Shown here piece by piece: positions 41,490 through 50,257 of a DNA stretch of 64,000 bases. Each line of letters starts with the position of its first letter. Positions within the stretch are counted from its first letter, which is position 1. The position numbers and the translations under genes are program-made. The stretch is taken from contig CAZDET010000004.1 of the NCBI GenBank assembly GCA_964504335.1, positions 94,818 to 158,817 of the forward strand, given 5' to 3'. This stretch comes from CAZDET01 sp964504335. GTDB taxonomy: Bacteria; Bacteroidota; Bacteroidia; Chitinophagales; Saprospiraceae. Below the pieces are notes generated by a model that was given only the letters and a program-made list of their open reading frames with translations, searched no databases and was not told the DNA's origin.

Positions 41490-44336
41490 TCATCCCAACT
41501 TCTCCTTCAAATACGCCCCCGTAAACGATGCTTCCACCTGCACCAAGTCTTCCGGCAGGCCCTGAAAGACGAGCTGCCCGCCCTGCTTGCCCCCACCGGG
41601 GCCCAGATCCACGATCCAGTCGGCGCACTTGATGAGTTCCATGTTGTGCTCCACCACGCAAACGGTGTGGCCGCGCTCCACCAGGGCGTTCAGGGCCTTC
41701 AGGAGGATGCGGACATCCTCGAAATGCAGGCCGGTGGTCGGCTCATCGAAGATGAAAAAGATGTGCTCATTGGAGCGTTCCTTCTGGAGGAAGCCGGCCA
41801 GCTTCACCCGCTGTGCCTCGCCTCCGGACAGGGTGCTCGAGCTTTGGCCGAGCTTGATATAGCCAAGGCCTACGTCGAAGAGGGGCTGCATCTTTCGGAC
41901 AATTTCCTTTTCATCCTGGAAGAACTCGAGGGCTTCTTCCACGCTCATCTCGAGGATGTCGTAGATGTTCTTGTCGTTGTATTGCACGTCGAGCACTTCT
42001 TGCTTGAAGCGACGGCCGTTGCAGGTTTCGCATTCCAGGCGGATGTCGGCCAGGAACTGCATTTCCACCACTTGTTCGCCTTCGCCTTTGCAAGTATCGC
42101 AGCGGCCACCATCGACGTTGAAGCTGAAGTGGCTCGGCTTGAACCCGCGAATTTTTGATAATTGCTGATCTGCCATGAGGTTGCGGATGGCATCGTAGGC
42201 TTTGACGTAGGTGACGGGATTGGAGCGGGAGGATCGGCCAATCGGGCTTTGGCTGACGAGTTCGACCTGGGTGATGTGACTAATATCCTCTCCCAACCCC
42301 TTGAAGCTACCGGGAGAGGGGCCGCCGTAGTCGCCTAGTTGCCGGCGCAGCGCCGGATAGAGGATGCCCTTCACAAGACTGGTTTTTCCGCTCCCCGATA
42401 CGCCGGTGATCACGCTGAGCGCCCCGAGCGGCAGGCGGACATCAATTTTTTGCAGATTGTGCAATCGGGCCTGTTCGATGGTGACAAAGTACTGGCTTTT
42501 GCGGCGGGTGGAAGGCAGCGGGATTTCGGCGCGGCCGCTCATGTAGCGGGCCGTCAGGCTGTCGTTAGCTGTGTCGTAGATGGATTCGTACGGGCCGGCA
42601 AACACGATTTTTCCTCCGTGAATACCAGCTCCGGGACCGACATCGATCAGGTAATCCGCGTTGGCGATGACATCCTCTTCGTGCTCGACGACCAGGACCG
42701 TATTCCCCAGGTCGCGGAGCCGCTTGAGCACCTGCACGAGGCGGCTGGTATCCCGAGGGTGGAGCCCGACGCTGGGTTCGTCGAGGATGTACATGGAGGC
42801 CGTCAGGTTGCTGCCCAGGGTGCGGGTCAGGTTGATGCGCTGAGATTCGCCGCCGCTGAGGGTATTAGACAGTCGGTTGAGCGTCAGATAGGTCAAGCCC
42901 AGATCGCACATTGCCTGCAGGCGATTGCGGATTTCGAGGAGTAAGCGCTTGCCGACGGTGGCGTCGTAATCGCTTAGCTCGATCGTATTCATGAACTCGA
43001 GTAGTTCGTCGATGGGGAGGTCGATCAAATACGTGATCGGTTGGCCGGCCACTTTTACATAAGTAGCTTCTTCGCGCAATCGGCCGCCCCGGCACTTTGG
43101 GCAAATGGTTTTGCCCCGGTAGCGCGCCAGCATGACGCGATTCTGGATCTTGTAGGTCTTTTCTTCCAGCTCGGCAAAAAAATCGTCGATACCCGCCACA
43201 TACCGGTTGCCTTCCCAGAGCGTGCGCTGCTCCTCGCGGCTCAAATCCTGATAGGGGCGATGCACGGGGAAGTCGAATTCGTGCGCAGCACTGAGAAAGG
43301 CGTCCAGCCACGCACCGTATTTTTCCCCCCGCCAACAGGCGACGGCCCCGTCGTACAAGGAAATCGAAGGGTCGGGGATCACCTTTTCTTCGTCGATGCC
43401 CATCACGCGGCTAAAGCCCTCGCATTTCGGGCAAGCGCCGTACGGGTTGTTGAAGTTAAAGAGCTGTGGAGTGGGATCGAGAAACAACTGTCCGTCTAAC
43501 TCGAAGCGATTGTTGAATCGATGGGGCTCCCCGTCGATGACATCTATTACACATTCTCCCTCGCTTTCCTGAAAGGTCGTCTGGACAGAATCAGCCATCC
43601 GTTTGGTATTTTCATCGTCTTCGGGCTTCACGGCCAGGCGGTCGATCAGCAAGAGAACCCGATCACCGACGGTGTTGAGATCTTCTTTCAGCAATGGTTC
43701 CAGCGAGTCGAGGATTTCTTCGATGTACTCGAGCTTGCCGTCGATCTGAATGCGGGTGTAGCCTTTTTGGAGCAGCAGGTCGAGTTCTTTTTCCAGCAGG
43801 CGATCGCCGTAGCGGCGCGATAGGGGAGCCAGCAGTTGAACGCGGCTTCCTGCGGGCAGCGCTAGCATAAAATCCACGACATCGGTGACGCTGTGACGCT
43901 TCACCAATTCGCCGGAGATGGGGGAGTACGTCTTCCCGATTCGGGCGTAGAGCAGCCGCAAGAAATCGTAAACCTCCGTAAGCGTACCCACCGTAGAGCG
44001 GGCGTTGGCCGTAGTTGTTTTTTGCTCGATGGCGATAGCCGGGCAAATGCCCCGGATGTAGTCCACCTCGGGTTTCTTCATGCGCATGAGAAATTGCCGG
44101 GCGTAGGCCGACAGGCTCTCTACGTAGCGGCGCTGGCCTTCCGCAAACAAGGTATCCATCGTCAGGCTCGATTTGCCCGAACCACTAACCCCAGTGACGA
44201 CCACCAACTGGTTTTTGGGAATGCGCAGGTCGATACTTTGGAGGTTGTTAGCCCTGGCACCTTTGATGAATATCGCCTCGCGTAGCTCGCTACTGCTGGG
44301 TAAGGTGTCTGAGGAGGAAGTCCGCGTGGATGGCAT
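41490..44336 (-). CDS. uvrA: Excinuclease ABC subunit A
   Basis: The 948-residue protein has two ABC-ATPase halves. The first Walker A is GVSGSGKSS (49-57), the first signature is NTLSGGESQRINL; the second Walker A is VITGVSGSGKTSLVKG and the second signature STLSGGEAQRVKLA. Zinc-finger cysteines are seen in CPKCRGGRL and CDTCKGEGEQ...CETCNGRRF. UvrA with UvrB finds bulky DNA lesions in nucleotide excision repair. No uvrB or uvrC is near. The length is normal for the phylum. Confidence 0.97.
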   Translation of the reverse strand: MPSTRTSSSDTLPSSSELREAIFIKGARANNLQSIDLRIPKNQLVVVTGVSGSGKSSLTMDTLFAEGQRRYVESLSAYARQFLMRMKKPEVDYIRGICPAIAIEQKTTTANARSTVGTLTEVYDFLRLLYARIGKTYSPISGELVKRHSVTDVVDFMLALPAGSRVQLLAPLSRRYGDRLLEKELDLLLQKGYTRIQIDGKLEYIEEILDSLEPLLKEDLNTVGDRVLLLIDRLAVKPEDDENTKRMADSVQTTFQESEGECVIDVIDGEPHRFNNRFELDGQLFLDPTPQLFNFNNPYGACPKCEGFSRVMGIDEEKVIPDPSISLYDGAVACWRGEKYGAWLDAFLSAAHEFDFPVHRPYQDLSREEQRTLWEGNRYVAGIDDFFAELEEKTYKIQNRVMLARYRGKTICPKCRGGRLREEATYVKVAGQPITYLIDLPIDELLEFMNTIELSDYDATVGKRLLLEIRNRLQAMCDLGLTYLTLNRLSNTLSGGESQRINLTRTLGSNLTASMYILDEPSVGLHPRDTSRLVQVLKRLRDLGNTVLVVEHEEDVIANADYLIDVGPGAGIHGGKIVFAGPYESIYDTANDSLTARYMSGRAEIPLPSTRRKSQYFVTIEQARLHNLQKIDVRLPLGALSVITGVSGSGKTSLVKGILYPALRRQLGDYGGPSPGSFKGLGEDISHITQVELVSQSPIGRSSRSNPVTYVKAYDAIRNLMADQQLSKIRGFKPSHFSFNVDGGRCDTCKGEGEQVVEMQFLADIRLECETCNGRRFKQEVLDVQYNDKNIYDILEMSVEEALEFFQDEKEIVRKMQPLFDVGLGYIKLGQSSSTLSGGEAQRVKLAGFLQKERSNEHIFFIFDEPTTGLHFEDVRILLKALNALVERGHTVCVVEHNMELIKCADWIVDLGPGGGKQGGQLVFQGLPEDLVQVEASFTGAYLKEKLG

Positions 44337-44772
44337 GTACTACGAGTCGTGAGTGATCAATACCACTTACAACGCAAAAAGCCCATTTTGGGATCATTTG
44401 CAAGGTTAGTGCCAACCGAAGTCAAAACACGAGCTACTAGGATTCGAAAGGTCCTACGGAAATAATCAATGCCAGCAAAATTACTACAAGGAGTATATCC
44501 GGATAAACAGTAGGAAAAAAGGCATTTGTGCCGCTTTTCTTTAGGAAATATTTTAGCCCGTTTGTTAAAATTCCGTTAGAAGACGAAAAAAAGTTATGTA
44601 TTCTTGTGCAAGAACTGCTTAGGCAATTATCTTTGAAGTATCAAAGGGCCTATCCGTGGTCATTTGTTTCAACCAAAAGCTGATCTATAGCAACAACTTC
44701 TACACTGACAATTAGCAATCACTCTGGCAACACGCTGCTTATTTAATCCCATTTTGGCTAATTCGTTTAGTT
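44337..44772. other. Divergent intergenic region between uvrA and the ECF sigma gene
   Basis: AT-rich and without genes. It holds the sigma promoter described separately. No LexA-type operator is obvious before uvrA. Confidence 0.5.
44604..44635 (+). promoter_or_regulatory. Promoter of the second ECF sigma gene
   Basis: TTG (44604-44606), 21-bp spacer, TATCTTTG (44628-44635), an exact TAnnTTTG. The leader is about 130 nt. TTCTTG-N2-CAAGAA (44601-44614) is an inverted repeat on the -33 element and could bind a regulator. Confidence 0.6.
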
Positions 44773-45354
44773 ATGGAAGTTACGATGCTTAATGACCAGC
44801 AGCTCATCGATCGTTATCTCAACGGTGAGGAGCGCGCATTTGAAGAGCTGCTAAACCGCCACCAACAAAAGATCTATACCTCGATCTATTTGTTTGTGAA
44901 AGACCAGTCCTTGGCGGAGGACATTTTTCAAGAGGTCTTCATCAAAATTATCGACACACTGCGCAAAGGTAAGTACAACCACGAGGGCAAGTTCCTCCAG
45001 TGGGCTATGCGTATCGCCTACAACATGTGTGTGGATTATTTCCGGCGCAACAAGCGCCGTCCGCAAGTTTCTCCGACGGAAACATTCGACATTTTCGATA
45101 TCCTTCAGTCGCCCGAGGCGAATGCGGAACAGTCTATCATCAAGAGCCAGACGCATCAGAAGATTCGTCAGCTCGTGGATATGCTGCCCCCTGAGCAGCG
45201 GGAGGTCGTGATTCTGCGGCATTACGCAGACATGAGCTTCAAGGAAATCGCCAAGCTGACCCGCGTCAGCATTAATACGGCGCTTGGTCGGATGCGCTAC
45301 GCGCTGATCAACATGCGCAAGATGATTGAAGAAAAAGATATCGTTCTCCAGTAA
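44773..45354 (+). CDS. ECF-family RNA polymerase sigma factor
   Basis: The 193-residue protein has region 2 at about 20-95 (KDQSLAEDIFQEVFIKIIDTL, then WAMRIAYNMCVDYFRRNKRR) and region 4 at about 135-185 (LPPEQREVVILRHYADMSFKEIAKLTRVS). No anti-sigma gene follows; the gene is monocistronic and ends in a hairpin terminator. It may be controlled by transcription or by a distant partner. ATG 44785 is an alternative start. Confidence 0.92.
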   Translation: MEVTMLNDQQLIDRYLNGEERAFEELLNRHQQKIYTSIYLFVKDQSLAEDIFQEVFIKIIDTLRKGKYNHEGKFLQWAMRIAYNMCVDYFRRNKRRPQVSPTETFDIFDILQSPEANAEQSIIKSQTHQKIRQLVDMLPPEQREVVILRHYADMSFKEIAKLTRVSINTALGRMRYALINMRKMIEEKDIVLQ

Positions 45355-45399
45355 CTAAACGGAGAATCGGTTGAAGGAATCGCTTTATCGTATAGTCGG

Positions 45400-45451
45400 C
45401 CGGGTTTCTCATCTGCTCACTAGAAGATGAGATACCCGGTTACTGTTTTTC
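45400..45451 (+). terminator. Terminator after the ECF sigma gene
   Basis: CCGGGTTTCTCATCT (45400-45414) pairs with AGATGAGATACCCGG (45425-45439), 15 bp with one mismatch, 10-nt loop, followed by TTACTGTTTTT. It is 45 bp after the stop. Confidence 0.75.
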
Positions 45452-45765
45452 ATTACCCCTCCCCCAGTTTATAATAAGCCCATCTTCATTACAGTTATTG
45501 GTAATATCCCCCCCTTTTCCGGGCAACTACCTGTGCCCGGTTCTAACATCCTTTGTATTACTTCAACTAAATCCCCAAGCGATGGTCATCCTTGCAATCT
45601 TTTTCGTCGTCTTAGTTATCCTGAATTTTGTTAAGCTCAGCGGAAGACCACACTAACCCATTCAGGTAATCTGCGGAGCCTTTCTCACCCGACTTCATTA
45701 TCCTGTAAGCAATTGTTTGGTTGTAGATAAACATTTTACCCGTTTCCAACTGTTAATAGACACGA
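45452..45765. other. Gap before the TPP riboswitch
   Basis: No gene or clear promoter seen. A start codon at 45582 opens only a 17-residue frame. The receptor promoter should lie in the right-hand part. Confidence 0.4.
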
Positions 45766-45868
45766 TTCGGGGTGCTGATCAATTATCGATCGGCTGAGAT
45801 TATACCCTTCGTTCTATTGTTGGAACAGGAACCTGACCGGGTAATGCCGGTAAGGGAAACACCCCGAG
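45766..45868 (+). promoter_or_regulatory. TPP riboswitch (THI element)
   Basis: The closing stem P1 is TCGGGGTG (45767-45774) with CACCCCGA (45860-45867). Inside are the two conserved sensor blocks: GGCTGAGATTATACCC (45792-45807), which binds the pyrimidine ring, and ACCTGACCGGGTAATGCCGG (45831-45850) followed by TAAGGGAA, which binds the pyrophosphate. The aptamer ends 25 nt before the receptor's ATG. A further pairing (CGAGA at 45865-45869 with TCTCG near 45884) may form the switch that hides the start region when TPP is bound. Mechanism is inference; aptamer identity is strong. Confidence 0.92.
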
Positions 45869-45892
45869 AGGATTGTACACATCTTCTCGACT

Positions 45893-48295
45893 ATGCGCTA
45901 TTTCACTACAACCGTACTTTTCTTCCTGCTTTTATTTTCCGATCCCCTTCTGGGGCAATGCACGCTTTCCGGTCAGGTATCGGATCGCGGTGGGCAACCA
46001 ATGTCCGGCACGAATATTATCGTCGTCGGTACGGGGAAAGGAACTATTTCCGGTACGGATGGCACATTCGAGATACCGGATATACCAGCAGGAAGCTTCC
46101 AAATCCGAGCTTCGTATCTCGGATTCCGAACCATCGACACCTTACTTCAGGCCCTGCCGGGCCGCTGCCGATTGGACCTCCAACTGGAGGAAACCGCCAT
46201 CACTGCGGAGGAATTGACCGTTACGGCTACGCGCGTAGCGGATAAAACTCCCGTTACGGTGCAGCAATTGGACCGGTCGGATTTGAAAAAGCAGGACGTC
46301 GCTCAGGATTTTCCCTATGCCCTCCGATTTACGCCTTCCGCCGTGGTGAATTCCGATGCGGGGGCCGGGGTAGGGTATACGGGGATTTGGATCCGCGGCA
46401 CCGACCCAACGCGGATCAACGTGACGATCAACGGCATTCCGCTCAACGACGCGGAAAGCCAGGGCGTCTTTTGGGTCAACCTGCCGGATTTTCTCAGTTC
46501 CGCCGAGTCGGTACAAATTCAGCGGGGGGTGGGGGCCAGCACCAATGGTGCCGGAGCCTTCGGTGCCACCATCGATATCAAAACCAATGAATTGAACCCC
46601 GACCCCTACCTCAATCTGGACGGTACCCTCGGGGCATTCAATACCCGGCGTGCCACGGTGCGCGGCGGTACCGGTCTGCTCTCCAATCGCTGGCTCCTCG
46701 AGGGGCGGCTATCTACCATCCGTTCGGATGGTTACATCGATCGCGCTAGTGCCGACCTCGATGCCTGGTACCTTTCAGGAGCCTATGTAGGCGACCGCAC
46801 CGTGCTGCGGGCCAATGCCTTCTCGGGGCACGAGATTACCTATCAGGCCTGGTACGGCGTACCGGAGGATTCGCTCGCCACCAACCGCACCTTCAACTCC
46901 GCCGGTACCGAACGGCCCGGGGCGCCTTACGATAATGAAGTGGACGATTACCGGCAGACGCACTACCAGCTCCTGTTCAATCACCAATTCTCGCGCAGCT
47001 GGAACCTCAATCTGGCCGGGCACTACACCATCGGGCGCGGCTTTTTCGAGCAGTACAAGGCGGATCAGGACTACGCTACCTACGGATTGCGGCAAGATAC
47101 CACGGCCGATCTGATCCGGCGGCTCTGGCTCGACAACGACTTTTTCGGCGGCACCTACGGGCTGCATTACAACAGCCCCGACACCCGGATCGATGCCACG
47201 CTGGGTGGTGGATATCATTTGTACCTGGGCGATCACTTCGGGGAGGTTGTCGAAACCGAGGTAGCGGCCGAATTGGAGCAACCCCTACAGTACTATTTCA
47301 ATGATGCCCGAAAATCGGACTTCAACGTCTTCACAAAATTCCAGTATCAACTGCGGCCCAATCTGCGCACGTACCTCGACCTGCAACTGCGCCGCGTCGG
47401 CTATCAGTTTTTGGGAATTGGGCGCGATCTGGCTCCCCTCGAACAGGAGGTCACCCACCTGTTTTTCAACCCGAAGGCCGGAGTTTGGTACGATCTGGAT
47501 GCCCGTACCAATCTGTACCTCTCCTTCGCCGTGGCTCAGCGAGAACCCAACCGCAACGACTACGTGGATAATCCCGTCGACGAGCAACCACGCCCGGAAC
47601 GGCTCTACGATACCGAATTTGGGTTGCAACGCACCTGGGAGCGCGCCAACTTCGGCCTCACCGCTTACTACATGTATTACCGCGATCAGCTCGTGCTGAC
47701 GGGGCAGGTCAACGACGTAGGAGCGTACATTCGCACCAACGTCGATCGATCCTACCGCCTTGGCCTGGAGCTGCAGGCCGGTGCCGAGCTGCACCCGCGC
47801 CTGCGCGTAGGGGGCAATGCCACCATTAGCCGCAACCGGGTGCAGGCCTACACGGAGTTTATCGATGTGTACGACGCCGACTTCAATTACCTGGGGCAGG
47901 AAGCGATCGAGCGCCGCGATACGCGCCTGGCCTTCTCTCCGAGTTTTCAGGCGAGTGGCGAGGTGACCTACGCCTTGCTCAACCAACCGGATCATCAGCT
48001 CGATCTGACCGTTCGGCCTCAGTACATTGGCGAACGCTCGCTCGACAATAGCGGCGATCCCGACAACGTGATCGATCCGTACTTCCTTACCGACCTACAG
48101 CTCAACTACCGCTGGCGAACCGGCTTTCTGAAGGCCCTCCGGCTGAATCTCCAAGTGACCAACGTATTCGATCAGGTGTACGAAAGCAACGGCTACAGCT
48201 ACCGCTACGCCTTCGACGGCACCCGGATCACCGATCGGTGGTTCTACCCGCAGGCGGGGCGGTATGTGTTGTTCGGGCTTGGAATTGACCTGTAA
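45893..48295 (+). CDS. TonB-dependent receptor under TPP control, probable thiamine transporter
   Basis: The 800-residue protein has a signal peptide (FFLLLFSDPLLGQ), a carboxypeptidase-regulatory-like domain (about 20-105, SGQVSDRGGQPMSGTNIIVV), a plug domain (about 110-225, YTGIWIRGTDPTRINVTING, GAFGATIDIKTN) and a 22-strand-type beta-barrel ending RYVLFGLGIDL with the hydrophobic last strand. The TPP riboswitch in the leader means the gene is off when thiamine pyrophosphate is plentiful. TPP-regulated outer-membrane receptors have been proposed in Bacteroidota for thiamine or precursor uptake. No inner-membrane thiamine transporter or salvage gene follows. Confidence 0.9.
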   Translation: MRYFTTTVLFFLLLFSDPLLGQCTLSGQVSDRGGQPMSGTNIIVVGTGKGTISGTDGTFEIPDIPAGSFQIRASYLGFRTIDTLLQALPGRCRLDLQLEETAITAEELTVTATRVADKTPVTVQQLDRSDLKKQDVAQDFPYALRFTPSAVVNSDAGAGVGYTGIWIRGTDPTRINVTINGIPLNDAESQGVFWVNLPDFLSSAESVQIQRGVGASTNGAGAFGATIDIKTNELNPDPYLNLDGTLGAFNTRRATVRGGTGLLSNRWLLEGRLSTIRSDGYIDRASADLDAWYLSGAYVGDRTVLRANAFSGHEITYQAWYGVPEDSLATNRTFNSAGTERPGAPYDNEVDDYRQTHYQLLFNHQFSRSWNLNLAGHYTIGRGFFEQYKADQDYATYGLRQDTTADLIRRLWLDNDFFGGTYGLHYNSPDTRIDATLGGGYHLYLGDHFGEVVETEVAAELEQPLQYYFNDARKSDFNVFTKFQYQLRPNLRTYLDLQLRRVGYQFLGIGRDLAPLEQEVTHLFFNPKAGVWYDLDARTNLYLSFAVAQREPNRNDYVDNPVDEQPRPERLYDTEFGLQRTWERANFGLTAYYMYYRDQLVLTGQVNDVGAYIRTNVDRSYRLGLELQAGAELHPRLRVGGNATISRNRVQAYTEFIDVYDADFNYLGQEAIERRDTRLAFSPSFQASGEVTYALLNQPDHQLDLTVRPQYIGERSLDNSGDPDNVIDPYFLTDLQLNYRWRTGFLKALRLNLQVTNVFDQVYESNGYSYRYAFDGTRITDRWFYPQAGRYVLFGLGIDL

Positions 48296-48308
48296 TGGGT
48301 GGCGAAAT

Positions 48309-48357
48309 GGCGAGGTAGTGAGTTTTAATGGAGATTTTACCACCTCACCACCTCGCC
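48309..48357. terminator. Repeat-derived stem-loop between convergent genes
   Basis: GGCGAGGTAGTGAG (48309-48322) pairs with CTCACCACCTCGCC (48344-48357), 14 bp with one A-C mismatch and a 21-nt loop. The arms are built of the same GGTGGYGA-like units found at 10953-10983. It sits between two convergent genes and likely ends both transcripts. Confidence 0.55.
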
Positions 48358-48359
48358 AC

Positions 48360-48923
48360 CTAAAAGTTGTACGTAAAGCCGATCCGAATATCCCAGGGGC
48401 TCTCAATGGTATTGGTAACCAGTGTCGTGTTGTAGAGGACGAGGATTTCGTAGCCGATCCTGCCGTCGCCCTGGTTGATGCCACCGCCGATGTAGATGTT
48501 GCCGCGGTTGCGGCGCACTAGCTCATCGCCGATGCCGACGCCGCCGAGCTCGCTTTCGTAGCTGTATTCGGCATGAGCGAAAAAGGGATTAATGATTTTG
48601 GCCCGGCTGAAAACGCCGGCAGACCAGGTGACGGGGTTGAACCGCAAGGTTTCTCCGGTATTGAAACTGATCGTACGGTAGTGGCTATACACCAAGCTTA
48701 CTCGCGGGCCAAAACTGATGGAAGGAGTAAACTTGTAGCCTGCCATCGGCGCAACGCCGATTTGGAAGAGGCTTTCGTTGTTGTTCGACGCGAAGTTGAG
48801 CACGAAGTTGCCCCCGTACCACCAGTCGCTCGTTTGTTCGGATGAATCGAAATTACTCCGTTGCGCTAGCAACGTAATGGGAATCAGGAACAAAAAAACA
48901 CTCAGCACACACAAAAGTCGCAT
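48360..48923 (-). CDS. Small outer-membrane beta-barrel protein
   Basis: The 187-residue protein has a signal peptide (MRLLCVLSVFLFLIPITLLAQ) and about eight amphipathic strands (WWYGGNFVLNFAS, IGVAPMAGYKFTPSISFGPRV, AHAEYSYESELG, NIYIGGGINQG) ending in PWDIRIGFTYNF with a C-terminal aromatic residue as required for BAM-mediated insertion. It resembles small OmpX/PorT-like barrels. Function unknown. Confidence 0.75.
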   Translation of the reverse strand: MRLLCVLSVFLFLIPITLLAQRSNFDSSEQTSDWWYGGNFVLNFASNNNESLFQIGVAPMAGYKFTPSISFGPRVSLVYSHYRTISFNTGETLRFNPVTWSAGVFSRAKIINPFFAHAEYSYESELGGVGIGDELVRRNRGNIYIGGGINQGDGRIGYEILVLYNTTLVTNTIESPWDIRIGFTYNF

Positions 48924-49042
48924 ATTCTATCATTCTTTGTCCCAAAGATACAGTTTGGAGGAAAGCAAGTTGTATTTACCTGTATCCCAACGCAGGTTTT
49001 CATCAGGAATTTGGATACCACTCAATTGGAAAATCGGTAAAT

Positions 49043-49059
49043 GCTCGTCTTCGACGAGC
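49043..49059. repeat. Short perfect hairpin
   Basis: GCTCGTC-TTC-GACGAGC, 7-bp stem and 3-nt loop. No U-run follows. Role unclear. Confidence 0.35.
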
Positions 49060-49084
49060 TATTAACACTTTAAATGATACCGTA

Positions 49085-49157
49085 TTGGCACATTAGCAAA
49101 TTGCCTAATCGGCACATTCATCACACTCCACACTTCAAACTTCAAACTTCACACTTA
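49085..49157. repeat. Low-complexity intergenic repeats before pdxJ
   Basis: Two kinds of degenerate units occur side by side: TTGGCACATTAGCAAATTGCC with a second GGCACATT, and CACACTTCAAACTTCAAACTTCACACTT in overlapping pieces. Similar TTGAAGTTTGG text in inverse form appears at 63665-63690. Confidence 0.45.
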
Positions 49158-49161
49158 CAGC

Positions 49162-49878
49162 ATGACTCGTCTAAGCGTAAACATCAACAAGGTGGCCCTC
49201 ATTCGAAACTCCCGCGGGGAGAACCTACCCGATCTGATACAAGTAGCCAAAGACTGTGAGGCATTTGGAGCCCAGGGCATCACGGTACACCCGCGCCCCG
49301 ACGAACGGCACGTTCGCTACAGCGATATCGGGCCCCTCAAGGCGGTGGTAGGCACGGAATTCAACATCGAGGGCAACCCGACGGAGCAATTTATGGAGTT
49401 GGTGCTGGCCAATCGCCCGGCCCAGTGTACCCTCGTGCCCGACGGCCCCGATCAACTGACCTCCGACAGCGGGTGGGATACCATCCGGCACGCCGACTTT
49501 CTCCGTGACATCACAGCCCGTTTGCAGGCAGCGGGCATTCGGGTGTCCGTTTTTGTCAATGCCGACGAGCGCTTTGTGGAAGGGGCGAAGAACGCAGGGG
49601 CGGACCGCGTAGAGCTCTACACCGGCGATTATGCCCGGCAGTATGCCGCTGACCCCGCCGCAGCCGTGGAGCCACACGTGCGGGCCGCCAAAGCAGCGGA
49701 GGAAATCGGAATTGGGCTGAATGCCGGACACGACCTGAACCTCGATAACCTCTCACACTACCGCCATGCCATCCCGAATTTACTGGAAGTTTCGATCGGG
49801 CATGCACTGATTTGCGATGCGTTGTATTACGGATTAAGCAACACGATCCAGATGTATCTGCGGAAATTGAGCATATAG
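49162..49878 (+). CDS. pdxJ: Pyridoxine 5'-phosphate synthase
   Basis: The 238-residue TIM-barrel protein begins MTRLSVNINKVALIRNSRGE and has the PdxJ motifs GAQGITVHPRPDERHV, FNIEGNPTEQFMELV, CTLVPDGPDQLTSDSGWD and NAGHDLNLDNL, followed by EVSIGHALICDALYYGL. It condenses 1-deoxyxylulose-5-phosphate with 3-amino-2-oxopropyl phosphate to give vitamin B6. It stands alone. Confidence 0.96.
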   Translation: MTRLSVNINKVALIRNSRGENLPDLIQVAKDCEAFGAQGITVHPRPDERHVRYSDIGPLKAVVGTEFNIEGNPTEQFMELVLANRPAQCTLVPDGPDQLTSDSGWDTIRHADFLRDITARLQAAGIRVSVFVNADERFVEGAKNAGADRVELYTGDYARQYAADPAAAVEPHVRAAKAAEEIGIGLNAGHDLNLDNLSHYRHAIPNLLEVSIGHALICDALYYGLSNTIQMYLRKLSI

Positions 49879-50257
49879 TATTAACGAATTTAACACTTTA
49901 TTTCTGTCAAGGGGCCAAACCCTGAAAAACCGATGAATACTTGGTTTCTTCGGATAAAAGAGGGTATTTTGACGTCGAAAGCAGATGGTAAAGGTGAAAA
50001 AATTGTTAAGGGTCAGGCAGCGGAGAATAACCTTTTATCGTATAATTGCTGCGAGCCGAAAGAACCACAATGTTCATCCCACCGATCCACCGGTAAGACT
50101 AAATATGTTCGAACAACCCCCATTTCAGAAAACCTTGAAAACAAAAGATTATCGTCTTCCCCTGGCGGGATTGACATAAAAATGTTGGGTGATTTTAGGC
50201 AGGAAGCCTATTTTTACCCTCACTTTGGACTAGTAATTAAAACAAAATTGGACTAGT
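49879..50257. other. Leader region of the first SusC gene
   Basis: No gene I can support. An open frame at 49933-50256 has no features of a real protein. The promoter of the SusC/D operon should be here, but no exact TAnnTTTG with a good -33 is seen. Confidence 0.4.

Noticed and set aside
45582..45657. Possible tiny membrane peptide in the riboswitch gap
   Set aside because: The hydrophobic reading needs a change of frame; the real frame stops after 17 residues.
49933..50256. Plus-strand 107-residue frame before the first SusC
   Set aside because: Its composition is irregular, it has no domain, and it occupies the expected leader of the SusC/D operon.
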